A DNA stretch of 50,938 nucleotides from an uncultured Bacteroidales bacterium (GTDB taxonomy: Bacteria; Bacteroidota; Bacteroidia; Bacteroidales; UBA932), in assembly GCA_934717185.1 (NCBI GenBank), contig CAKUYQ010000018.1:1-50938 (forward strand). Direction: 5' to 3'. The position numbers and the translations under genes were made by a program. The notes under the pieces were generated by a model, which saw only the letters and a list, made by a program, of their open reading frames with translations, was not told the origin of the DNA and did no database searches. This document shows positions 15,940 through 24,499 of this stretch, piece after piece; the stretch's first letter is position 1, and the number at the start of each line of letters is the position of its first letter.

Positions 15940-17019
15940 ATGAAAAAGAATCTTTTATTTATCGCTATGGCTGCTCTTACCATAGTTTCATGTTCAAAGG
16001 ACCAGAATAAGAGCATTAACAGAGGTAACGCTATTGATTTCCGTACAGCTGTGGAGACACGTGCCGGGGAAACAACAACAGCAAACTTAACAAGCATTTA
16101 TGTAGATGCAATTGATGCAAATGGCGGCAATCTGTTTGCATTGGGACAGGAATTTACCAAAAATGGTGCATTCTTTACATCAAACCCTCTATACTATTGG
16201 CCGTCTCAAGACAGTGAGGTCTCTTTCTATGCTTATGCACCATCTGCTACAGATCTTGCAGCTACCGTAACAATCAACAACACAACCAAAGAGCTTAAAG
16301 ATTATGCTCCTGCAAGCGTTACCGGAAAGCAGAAAGATTTTATTACAGCAAATGCAAAAGGCAAGAAGTCTGTTAATGAGACTATTGGTGTTCCTCTTAA
16401 ATTTGACCACCGTCTTTCTCAGATTGAGGTAAAGGCTAAAAACTCAAACACAGGTTATACTTATAAAGTAGTTGGTATGCGTATTGGAAAGGCTATATCA
16501 AAGGCTACTTTCAATTTTGAAACTGCTGCATGGACACTTGGAACAGACAAGGCAAATTATGTAGCATCTGAATCTGATTATACAGCAGCTAAAACCTTGG
16601 ACGCTACAGCAGCTTCTATGATGTTGGCAGCAAATGACAATGCAATGCTTATACCTCAGCAGTTGGTAGCATGGGATTCTGCAAATGACAAGACAAACAC
16701 AAAAGGTGGTTCATACATTGCCCTTAAGCTTCAGATTACAGCTGCCGGCGGAGCAAGAATATATCCAAGCACCACTGTAGGTGAGTATGATTGGGTTGCT
16801 GTTGCCGTAGATACAAAATGGGAGGCAGGCAAGAAATATGTCTATACTTTGGACTTTACAAATGGTGCAGGAAAGGTAGACCCTGAGAAACCAACTCCAA
16901 CAGATCCAACAGATCCTTTCAACCCCGGTGATGATATTTTGGGAAGCCCTATCAAATTTACTGTTGAAGTGACAGAGTGGGATACCACAACAACACCTGA
17001 GATTAATGTTGGCATGTAA
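15940..17019 (+). CDS. Fimbrillin family lipoprotein (probable shaft subunit)
   Basis: A 359-residue fimbrillin. The signal peptide ends in the lipobox IVSC, and the proprotein segment AIDFRTAVETRAGE contains the ETRA stretch where an Arg-type protease usually cuts before assembly. The N-terminal domain shows the fimbrillin pattern LTSIYVDAIDANGG, NPLYYWPSQDSEVSFYAYAPS and KFDHRLSQIEVKAKN. A Pro/Thr/Asp linker near residue 320 precedes a final strand, TVEVTEWDTT, suited to donor-strand polymerisation. It is probably exported to the surface as a lipoprotein and polymerised. The position after the FimB-like gene supports a shaft role. Confidence 0.85.
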   Translation: MKKNLLFIAMAALTIVSCSKDQNKSINRGNAIDFRTAVETRAGETTTANLTSIYVDAIDANGGNLFALGQEFTKNGAFFTSNPLYYWPSQDSEVSFYAYAPSATDLAATVTINNTTKELKDYAPASVTGKQKDFITANAKGKKSVNETIGVPLKFDHRLSQIEVKAKNSNTGYTYKVVGMRIGKAISKATFNFETAAWTLGTDKANYVASESDYTAAKTLDATAASMMLAANDNAMLIPQQLVAWDSANDKTNTKGGSYIALKLQITAAGGARIYPSTTVGEYDWVAVAVDTKWEAGKKYVYTLDFTNGAGKVDPEKPTPTDPTDPFNPGDDILGSPIKFTVEVTEWDTTTTPEINVGM

Positions 17020-17114
17020 TAAAATTAAGACAACTTCTTAGTAGAAAATTTAGGTTAGTAAGTATATAAAATGGTAGTTCTGTTTACTATTTGTAGCAGG
17101 CTCCTTAAAATCAG

Positions 17115-17157
17115 AGAGGGTAACCGTTTATTTTGGAAGCCCCCTCTGTATTTTGCA
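17115..17157 (+). promoter_or_regulatory. Hairpin between fimbrillin and tip genes
   Basis: AGAGGG at 17115-17120 pairs with CCCTCT at 17152-17157, with partial pairing inside. It lies in the 182-bp gap before the 901-residue genes. It could partially terminate transcription and so reduce tip protein relative to shaft. Confidence 0.35.
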
Positions 17158-17201
17158 CAAATCTTTCATTTTTTTGATCATAGTATACGAATAGTACAGA
17201 A

Positions 17202-19907
17202 ATGAACAGTTTTATACATAGGATATCGGTTTACTCATTAAAAATATCAACAATAATATTGATTGCATTTACAGCAGTCATAACTTCATGTAAAAAGGAG
17301 TCTGCCTCTGAGTTTCAATACACAGGAAACAGATTGAGCTTTAAAATAGCTGAATATGGCAAAGAATCTGATTTATGGCAGAACGCCCATCATACCAAAG
17401 CTGTAGGCAAGGTTGCTCCACATACCAAAAATGTTGTGGCATTGCATGGAGAATCTGCATCCGATACACTGTTTATACATACATCAGTATCCAATGGAAT
17501 AGAGATTGGCAAAGGTAAAGACGGGGAACCTTCAACCAAGTCAAAGCCAATTAATTCCGGCAGTTTTCATGATTCCTTTGGAATATTCGCTTCAACCTAC
17601 TTTGGAACATGGAACGAATCTGTAATGTTAGACTATATGAACAATGTTGCGGTTGCAAAATCGTCGGGGTGGACAACAGACTATCTGTGGCCCAAAGCTG
17701 CTGATAGCAAAATCCGTTTTTTTGCTTATGCTCCATATAATGCAAAAGGGATCTCTTTCTCGGGCGGCAAATTGGCTGGAAGACCATTGTTACAATATAC
17801 TGTTCCTCAAAATGTAGAAGAACAAGTTGATCTGCTAATAGCGGAGACTCAAGAATTTGAATGTAATGCAGCAGTTCCTGTGTCATTGCCATTCAAACAT
17901 ATTATGTCTGCAATAAAATTTGTGGTTGGCGATGATGTAATATCAAGTACAATTAAATCAATATCAATCAAAGGTGTATTCAATAGCGGAAGCTGTAAGA
18001 TAGAAGACACACCTGTCTGGAATTTAGAAGCAACAAAGTCTGACTATTCCCAGAGTATAAACAAAGCGATAGACGGCACTGTAGGAGAAGCTGTTACGTT
18101 ACCTGAGCAAACATTTATGATGTTGCCGCAGACACTTCCTGCCGGAGCAACCATTGAGGTTGTCTACAACGATGGTGTAGACCATATCCTTAGAGCAGAC
18201 ATCTCTGCAAACAGGTGGGAGATGGGAACTACATATATCTATAAAATATCCAATACCAATATCTTATGGGAATCTGTACTTGGGATAAGTGACCAGATGA
18301 AGGTCTCTCGCGGTGGTGGTGAAGTTAGTTTTAGTATTTATAGTTATAGAGAGGATGAATATGGCAGGATGGAGCCTCTTCCATGGAGTTCGGAGTTCTC
18401 TGTAGATGGGGGAGAAACCTGGAGCAGTTCGGCTCCCGATTGGATGACAGGCTTCCCGACAAATGGCAATGGCAGTTTGGATGTTGCTTACTATGACAAT
18501 ATTATCATAGCAGCCAATACAGAGGGGGTGACCACCTTTGATGATATGCTTAAGAAAGCAGAGCCTGTAACAGGCAACTATAATCTTTCAAACAGCACGG
18601 GTGGTCCTCTGATTGAAAATACAGCCAACTGTTATATTGTAAATGCACCCGGGCGATACTTGGTGCCTTTGGTTTACGGAAATGGCATAAAGAACCGTGT
18701 GACCAATTTTGAGGCTTATAGATCATCTGCAAGCGGTTCGAATGTACTGGGTACTTTCTTGAATCACCTTGGAGAGGAGATAACATCTCCGGTAATCCAT
18801 GAGAATGAAAACTGTAAACCCGGTGGTGCAATACTGTTGTGGCAAGATGCGAAAGATCTTATTACAGATGTGAATCTTTCACAAGATAAAACAGCATTGA
18901 TATTCAATGTGAAAAAGGAGACTATAAAACAGGGAAATGCTGTTGTGGCTGTGTTTGACACAGACGGCATTATAATGTGGAGCTGGCATATTTGGGTTAC
19001 ACCGTACATCCCTAATTTAGACGCAGACGTTGATAACGCCATGAGAGACAAGATTGTTACTAACAGAAGCAACCTAAAATACACCATGATGCCATTCAAT
19101 ATTGGGTGGTGTTGTACCAAAGCATCCATTTTCTCGCAGCGTACAGTTTTTGTACGCATAACACAAAAAGGAACCAAAAACACCAAATCAGCCCTTTTAA
19201 AATATGTTCAAGATGGGGGAATAGATACAGATAGTGAATCACTGAGAGTAGGGAACTGCACATATTACCAATGGGGGCGTAAAGACCCAATGATGCCCGC
19301 TATTGGTTCAAACACCAAAACATGGTATGATAATATGGGATATGCGCACACAGAAATATCCACTTATGATTTTGGCTCAGACATAAAAACCTGTATTGGG
19401 AAACAGATATCAACTCCTCATACAATGAATAGTTCCACTGTACGGGATGGTTATTATAATTTATGGAGTTTGTTGAATAATAAAGGCAACGGTACAGAGA
19501 CAAGAGTTGTAAAAACCATTTATGACCCGTCTCCTGTAGGCTACTGCGTGCCGCCACCTGCTGCATACAACGGCTTTTCGTTTTCAGGCAAACAGATTTA
19601 TATGTTGGAGAATCTTAATGTAGACGGTGAGTTCGGCAACGGTTTTAATTTCTATTGTAATAAAATGAATCCCGATAAAACAAAAGATCCGCATGGAGGA
19701 GTTATTACATTCCCTGCAGCAGGATACAGGTCTGCCAATGCCGGGAGGGTCGTTTATGCCGGAAGTTCAGGTCTGTATTGGACAGCTATACCGTTGAACT
19801 ATTTGTCTGAAAGCTATAGTTTAGGTTTTAACTCCTCTTCTGTTACCCCTGCAGGCGAATGCCCTAATGAATTTGCGCTGCCTGTCCGTCCCATAAGAGA
19901 GCTGTAG
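17202..19907 (+). CDS. Large fimbrillin-like tip lipoprotein 1
   Basis: A 901-residue lipoprotein: signal peptide, lipobox ITSC near residue 29, then a fimbrillin-like N-terminal region (about 40-350) with ASTYFGTWNESVMLDYMNNV, YLWPKAADSKIRFFAYAPYN and PFKHIMSAIKFVV. A middle domain runs about 360-640. The C-terminal part has TYYQWGRKDPMMPA, YDPSPVGYCVPPP and ITFPAAGYRSANAG, and ends FALPVRPIREL, resembling FISUMP-type C-terminal domains. This layout suits an adhesive tip at the end of the fimbria. The next gene is a same-length paralogue. Binding target unknown. Confidence 0.75.
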   Translation: MNSFIHRISVYSLKISTIILIAFTAVITSCKKESASEFQYTGNRLSFKIAEYGKESDLWQNAHHTKAVGKVAPHTKNVVALHGESASDTLFIHTSVSNGIEIGKGKDGEPSTKSKPINSGSFHDSFGIFASTYFGTWNESVMLDYMNNVAVAKSSGWTTDYLWPKAADSKIRFFAYAPYNAKGISFSGGKLAGRPLLQYTVPQNVEEQVDLLIAETQEFECNAAVPVSLPFKHIMSAIKFVVGDDVISSTIKSISIKGVFNSGSCKIEDTPVWNLEATKSDYSQSINKAIDGTVGEAVTLPEQTFMMLPQTLPAGATIEVVYNDGVDHILRADISANRWEMGTTYIYKISNTNILWESVLGISDQMKVSRGGGEVSFSIYSYREDEYGRMEPLPWSSEFSVDGGETWSSSAPDWMTGFPTNGNGSLDVAYYDNIIIAANTEGVTTFDDMLKKAEPVTGNYNLSNSTGGPLIENTANCYIVNAPGRYLVPLVYGNGIKNRVTNFEAYRSSASGSNVLGTFLNHLGEEITSPVIHENENCKPGGAILLWQDAKDLITDVNLSQDKTALIFNVKKETIKQGNAVVAVFDTDGIIMWSWHIWVTPYIPNLDADVDNAMRDKIVTNRSNLKYTMMPFNIGWCCTKASIFSQRTVFVRITQKGTKNTKSALLKYVQDGGIDTDSESLRVGNCTYYQWGRKDPMMPAIGSNTKTWYDNMGYAHTEISTYDFGSDIKTCIGKQISTPHTMNSSTVRDGYYNLWSLLNNKGNGTETRVVKTIYDPSPVGYCVPPPAAYNGFSFSGKQIYMLENLNVDGEFGNGFNFYCNKMNPDKTKDPHGGVITFPAAGYRSANAGRVVYAGSSGLYWTAIPLNYLSESYSLGFNSSSVTPAGECPNEFALPVRPIREL

Positions 19908-19948
19908 TAGGTATGCTTTAAGCAAAGCTAAACGGACAAAAAATACAA

Positions 19949-22654
19949 ATGATAAAACAGAACATGAAAATCTTTGATAACAAGAATAGTGATAAATTTA
20001 TATTATCCGGTAAATTATTACAACTGACAACAGCCATGCTGCTAATTATTGCGGCCACAGTTGTTTCGTGTAAAAAAGAGTCATCCGCAGAGTATAAGTA
20101 TAAAGGGAATACATTGGGTTTCAGTGTAGTTGAGCATAACTCGGAATTGGACATATGGCACGACAGCACTCTTAAGCGGTCTGCTGTTATTACTTTACAA
20201 GGGAAATCTCCGTCCGATACGCTATTCCTGCATACGTCCGTTTCAAATAGCGTGGACTATGGCGAGCATAGAACTAAGGGAGAACCAATAGGAACCGCTA
20301 ATTTTTACGGTTCCTTTGGCGTTTTTGCTTCAATCTATTCCGGCTCTTGGAGTAATACCCTAACGTCAAATTATATGTTTAATGTTGAAGTTACCAAGTC
20401 ATCCGGTTGGACAACAACTTACCTTTGGCCCAAAGCAAAAAACAGCAAAATGAGGTTTTTTGCATACGCTCCATACAATAACCGGAACATTTCGCTTTCG
20501 GATAAAAAGCAGCCGGGGGAACCTTCATTAAATTATACTGTACCGCTAAAGGCGGAGGAACAGTCAGACATAGTTGTTGCTGTATCTTCTGAGATAGATT
20601 GCAGCACGAAAGAGCGGGTAAGGCTTCCGTTCAGACATATATTGAGTGCTATAAAATTTGTTGTAGGGGATGACGCGGTGGCGGGAACCATAAAATCTGT
20701 ATCACTGAACGGGGTACTGAACAGTGGGGAGTGCAGGATTGTGGAGACGCCGGTATGGAAAGTTGGTACGGCTGTGTCTAACTACACACAAGTTGTTGAC
20801 AAAAACATTACCGGTATTGCGGGAGAGGCAATTACGTCATCTGAACAGACATTCATGATGATGCCGCAAACACTTCCGGCAGGGGCGACTGTAGAGGTTG
20901 TCTATAACGATGGTACGGATCATCTCCTTAAAGCAGATTTGTCGGGAAGCAGGTGGGAAATGGGAAAGACCTACACATACAAGATCTCCAATTCCAGCAT
21001 ATTATGGGAGCCGGTTTTAGAGATAACAAAAAATTCCGATGTTACATACAAGGGAGGAACGGTTGATTTTACCATCCTCAGCTACAAAGAGAATCCCAAT
21101 GGCAAACAGGAAAATGTGCAATGGAAAGCGGAGTTTTCCACAGATGACGGGGCAACATGGTCTGATTCTGCACCATTCTGGCTTACAGGCTTCCCAACAA
21201 GCGGCGGTGGCAGTACATCTGTAGTGACATATCCCAACATAAATATTGCAGAGCAGACAGGGGTTATCCAAAAGTTTGATGAGATTCTCAAAGCAACTCC
21301 TCCTGTAAGCGGAATTTACAATCTTTCCAATAATGTTGGAGGTCCGCTAATACTAAATACTGCCAACTGTTACGTAATCAATGCACCGGGTACATATATT
21401 CTGCCTTTGGTTTATGGTAACGGAGTTAAGGACGGTTGGCCTAATACAGAGGCATATACCTCGTCTGCGAGTGGCCGGAATATATTAAAGAGATTTGTAA
21501 ATCACCTTGGAGCAGAGATTACATCACCATTTATATTCGAGAATGAGAACTGTGGACCCCAAGATGCTGTGCTGTTGTGGCAAGATGAAAATAATCTTGT
21601 TACGAATGTGAGACTTGGACAGGGCAGAACAGGGATACTGTTTGAAGTACAAAGAGAAAACATAAGGCAGGGCAATGCCGTGTTGGCTGTGCGGGATGCA
21701 AAAAAACAGATTATGTGGAGCTGGCATATCTGGGTAACACCATATACTCCGGGACTTATGCCTGATCCTAACGATGTGATTAGGGATAAGGTTGTTACAA
21801 ATCTTAATAATCTTAAATATACCATGATGCCGTTAAATTTGGGATGGTGCTGTACTGCAGCTTCCTTGTATCCTCAGCGTAAGGTTGATGTGCGTATTAC
21901 TCAGTTGGGTACTAAAAGTGCAAAGACAGAGAAGGTAACATATATTCAGACAGCAGGTGTAAATATGGATGAAAAACATACATTGAGAGAGGGAAGCGGA
22001 ACATATTATCAGTGGGGTCGTAAAGATCCGCTGTGGCCGGCCAACCCTCCATTTGCCAATAAGCCGTGGTACGATACAAACGGCACACTGCACGATGCAG
22101 CGGATACCGCATCATGGAATCCTGATGGAATTGAGTTTATTATAAATGGAATTCTTAATCCTCACATACAGAACACCGCTGCTGCCCAAAACGGATGGTA
22201 TTATAATATGTGGAGCGTAAACAACAACGGCAGCAATAGGGATGAGACAAGGGTGGTAAAGACCATCTATGATCCATCTCCTGTGGGCTACTGTGTTCCA
22301 CCTCCGGCTGCATTTTCGGCTTTCACATATACGGGACAGCCTTCTACCGAATTTGATGAGATGAATGTGACCGCAAATTTCTATAAGGGATTTAATGTAT
22401 ATTGCAATAAGATTGGAAGTGACAAGACCAAAGATATATCGGGAGGAATAATCTCAATTCCGGCTTCCGGTTACAGAGGTTCCAATTCCACGTATGTAAC
22501 AGCTGTGGAGGGCGCAGGCATGTATTGGACAGTAATTCCAAATAGTGATGCTAAATTGAGTGTCTGTATGTCTGTTATTGTTGCAGGAGTTCTTCCAACT
22601 TATCAATACAATCGCACTTGGGCATTTGCCATTCGTCCCGTAAAGGAACATTAG
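19949..22654 (+). CDS. Large fimbrillin-like tip lipoprotein 2 (paralogue)
   Basis: Also 901 residues and collinear with the preceding protein, sharing YLWPKAKNSKMRFFAYAPYN, FRHILSAIKFVVGDD, TYYQWGRKDPLWPA and YDPSPVGYCVPPP. The lipobox is VVSC near residue 36. It starts 41 bp after the paralogue stop and is probably co-transcribed. The 5' coding end contains an 18-bp exact match (19960-19977) to the 145-bp start-codon element, giving NMKIFD near the N terminus. A second start at 19964 (MKIFDN) is possible. The pair arose by tandem duplication. Both may be minor tip subunits with different ligands. Confidence 0.75.
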   Translation: MIKQNMKIFDNKNSDKFILSGKLLQLTTAMLLIIAATVVSCKKESSAEYKYKGNTLGFSVVEHNSELDIWHDSTLKRSAVITLQGKSPSDTLFLHTSVSNSVDYGEHRTKGEPIGTANFYGSFGVFASIYSGSWSNTLTSNYMFNVEVTKSSGWTTTYLWPKAKNSKMRFFAYAPYNNRNISLSDKKQPGEPSLNYTVPLKAEEQSDIVVAVSSEIDCSTKERVRLPFRHILSAIKFVVGDDAVAGTIKSVSLNGVLNSGECRIVETPVWKVGTAVSNYTQVVDKNITGIAGEAITSSEQTFMMMPQTLPAGATVEVVYNDGTDHLLKADLSGSRWEMGKTYTYKISNSSILWEPVLEITKNSDVTYKGGTVDFTILSYKENPNGKQENVQWKAEFSTDDGATWSDSAPFWLTGFPTSGGGSTSVVTYPNINIAEQTGVIQKFDEILKATPPVSGIYNLSNNVGGPLILNTANCYVINAPGTYILPLVYGNGVKDGWPNTEAYTSSASGRNILKRFVNHLGAEITSPFIFENENCGPQDAVLLWQDENNLVTNVRLGQGRTGILFEVQRENIRQGNAVLAVRDAKKQIMWSWHIWVTPYTPGLMPDPNDVIRDKVVTNLNNLKYTMMPLNLGWCCTAASLYPQRKVDVRITQLGTKSAKTEKVTYIQTAGVNMDEKHTLREGSGTYYQWGRKDPLWPANPPFANKPWYDTNGTLHDAADTASWNPDGIEFIINGILNPHIQNTAAAQNGWYYNMWSVNNNGSNRDETRVVKTIYDPSPVGYCVPPPAAFSAFTYTGQPSTEFDEMNVTANFYKGFNVYCNKIGSDKTKDISGGIISIPASGYRGSNSTYVTAVEGAGMYWTVIPNSDAKLSVCMSVIVAGVLPTYQYNRTWAFAIRPVKEH

Positions 22655-22831
22655 ACAATCTTATTCACCAAATAAAAGATGAGGCAAACCCTCATTCTGA
22701 TTTGTAAGAAGTTGAATATTAAGAGGATTTTTAAGGCGAGTAAAGCAAACAGATCGCAGAATAACCTCTTTTTAGGCAACTTCTTATATTTTTTTTGTAT
22801 CTTCGTGAATCAAATACAATCTTATAAAACA

Positions 22832-23599
22832 ATGGTTGAATTATACGAAAAACAGATTAAAGAGACAGATGACCTTATTGATATAGCGGAACTCCTCACA
22901 GAGGATTCAAAATTCAAGAAAGGTGTCCTAAAATATATCTCAAATCCTTACGATTCAGATATAGAGAGAGTTGGAAAGGGAGTGTTTACGGTTGCCGTAG
23001 CAAAAGCGGAGGCGCCGGATTCAGACAAATATGATGCTGCAGAGGCTATTACCATTGCAAATTGTGCCGCTATGGCAAGGTTGGCATGTACCGGAGCAAG
23101 GTATCTTACCACCAAAAACACAGATGACAGGAGACTCACGAGTCTTGGGCTTATAAAGGATAAAAAGTATATCACACCAATGGCTTTTGACAGCAAGGGA
23201 AATACGCTGTACCTTTTTGGCAAAGCTCCGGACGAAAATGATTATCAGATAAACGACAATCAGCTTGAAATGTTGGTAAAGGCTATAGAGAAAGGGTACG
23301 TAACGAGTGCACACTACATCTCTACAAACGGCCTTTTCTTATCGTTGGTTGAGTCTGCTGCTCCAAATCAATTGGGGTTTGATATTACATCCGATGCAGA
23401 GATGGAGGACAAGGATTTTCTCTTCTCAAAGAGCCGCTATTTTGCCATTGTGGCTGTAGATGAGGAGCAGGAGAACGATTTTGTTGACTATATGTTCAAC
23501 AACGATATAAACGTAACCCTGCTTGGGCATGTAACCAAGGGTGAGCTTAGGATGGATGAGCTTATCTTTGGGCACATAACAGATTACATACCGGAATAG
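22832..23599 (+). CDS. AIR synthase-like (PurM/PurL C-terminal fold) protein
   Basis: A 255-residue cytosolic protein. The frame is open from 22679, but a promoter-like TATCTTCG about 25 bp before the ATG at 22832 and the hydrophilic MVELYEKQIK start favour 22832. The C-terminal half has AHYISTNGLFLSLVESA and GFDITSD, echoing the glycine-rich DISDGGL loop of PurM/PurL AIRS-C domains, and ends LLGHVTKGELRMDELIFG. The N-terminal half has the stretch DKYDAAEAITIANCAAMARLAC. It is shorter than PurL and lacks the glutaminase and ATP-binding parts. Substrate and role are unknown. It precedes ubiE by 21 bp. Confidence 0.5.
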   Translation: MVELYEKQIKETDDLIDIAELLTEDSKFKKGVLKYISNPYDSDIERVGKGVFTVAVAKAEAPDSDKYDAAEAITIANCAAMARLACTGARYLTTKNTDDRRLTSLGLIKDKKYITPMAFDSKGNTLYLFGKAPDENDYQINDNQLEMLVKAIEKGYVTSAHYISTNGLFLSLVESAAPNQLGFDITSDAEMEDKDFLFSKSRYFAIVAVDEEQENDFVDYMFNNDINVTLLGHVTKGELRMDELIFGHITDYIPE

Positions 23600-23620
23600 C
23601 CATAATCTTAATTCCCTGTT

Positions 23621-24379
23621 ATGGAGTTGGATAAAAGCAACGGAAAGATAGCGGAGATGTTTGATAAGATCGCACTTAAGTACGATTTTCTTAATCATCT
23701 CCTCTCTTTTAATATAGACAGATCTTGGCGCAGAAAGACGGTAAGATGGGTTATCAGGCAGGCATCCAAAAATTTTGGCGCTCATCCTAATGTACTGGAC
23801 CTTGCATGCGGTACGGGTGATCTTAGCGGGCTGTTATATAAAAAGGGGGCGAAAGTTACAGGTGCTGATATCTCAAATGGAATGCTCTCCATTGCCAAAA
23901 AGAAGAATGACAAACTTATTGCGTGGGCAGGTCGCAAAAAGGGGGGTGATGAGTGGTATGCCAACAACCTGCCTGAGTATAAACTGTTTGGAGCGGAGCA
24001 TATTTTGCTTCCCGACAAATCATTTGGGGCGGTTACCATTGCATTTGGGTTTAGGAACTTTGAAAATAGAGGTGCGGCACTCAAAGAGATATTGAGAGTT
24101 TTGGAGAGCGGAGGCTCTCTTGCAATATTGGAGTTTGCTTATCCGAGCAATTTTTTTGCAAAATGGGCCTTTAATCTCTATTTCAAATATTATCTGCCGA
24201 TTGTGGGCAAGGTGGTATCTAAGGATAAGAAGGCTTATAAATATTTAGTAGACTCTGTAATAGCCTTTCCAAGGTATGATACTTTGAAAGAGGAGATTGC
24301 AGGTGCCGGATTTGCAGATGTGCATTACAGGCGGCTCACCTTTGGTATAGCCTGTCTGTATATGGCACAAAAAAAATAG
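23621..24379 (+). CDS. ubiE: Demethylmenaquinone methyltransferase
   Basis: A 252-residue SAM-dependent methyltransferase for the last step of menaquinone synthesis, cytosolic and membrane-associated. The UbiE/MenG signature starts at the N terminus (MFDKIALKYDFLNHLLSFNID). Motif I is DLACGTGDLSG near residue 62, ADISNGML is the acidic ribose contact, and AFGFRNFENR is the family-specific post motif. The C terminus FGIACLYMAQKK fits. In Bacteroidota, menaquinone is the expected quinone, so menG is the likely role. It may be co-transcribed with the AIR-synthase-like gene. The dispersed 12-mer occurs inside it and again 9 bp after its stop. Confidence 0.95.
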   Translation: MELDKSNGKIAEMFDKIALKYDFLNHLLSFNIDRSWRRKTVRWVIRQASKNFGAHPNVLDLACGTGDLSGLLYKKGAKVTGADISNGMLSIAKKKNDKLIAWAGRKKGGDEWYANNLPEYKLFGAEHILLPDKSFGAVTIAFGFRNFENRGAALKEILRVLESGGSLAILEFAYPSNFFAKWAFNLYFKYYLPIVGKVVSKDKKAYKYLVDSVIAFPRYDTLKEEIAGAGFADVHYRRLTFGIACLYMAQKK

Positions 24380-24411
24380 GGACGGTTTTGTCGGGAAGCA
24401 TATTGTAATTA

Positions 24412-24478
24412 AGTAAGCGTTAAAAAATAAGTTGGTAAAGACAATTAAAGATTACCAAGTTATTTTTTTAAGATTACT
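24412..24478. repeat. 67-bp MITE-like element (arms only)
   Basis: Its left 29 bp are the exact reverse complement of 14061-14089, and its right 38 bp are the exact reverse complement of 13931-13968. The two parts are directly joined here, forming an imperfect palindrome. It lies between ubiE and the cardiolipin synthase gene. Confidence 0.8.
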
Positions 24479-24499
24479 AAATAAAAACGGAGCGGGGCG

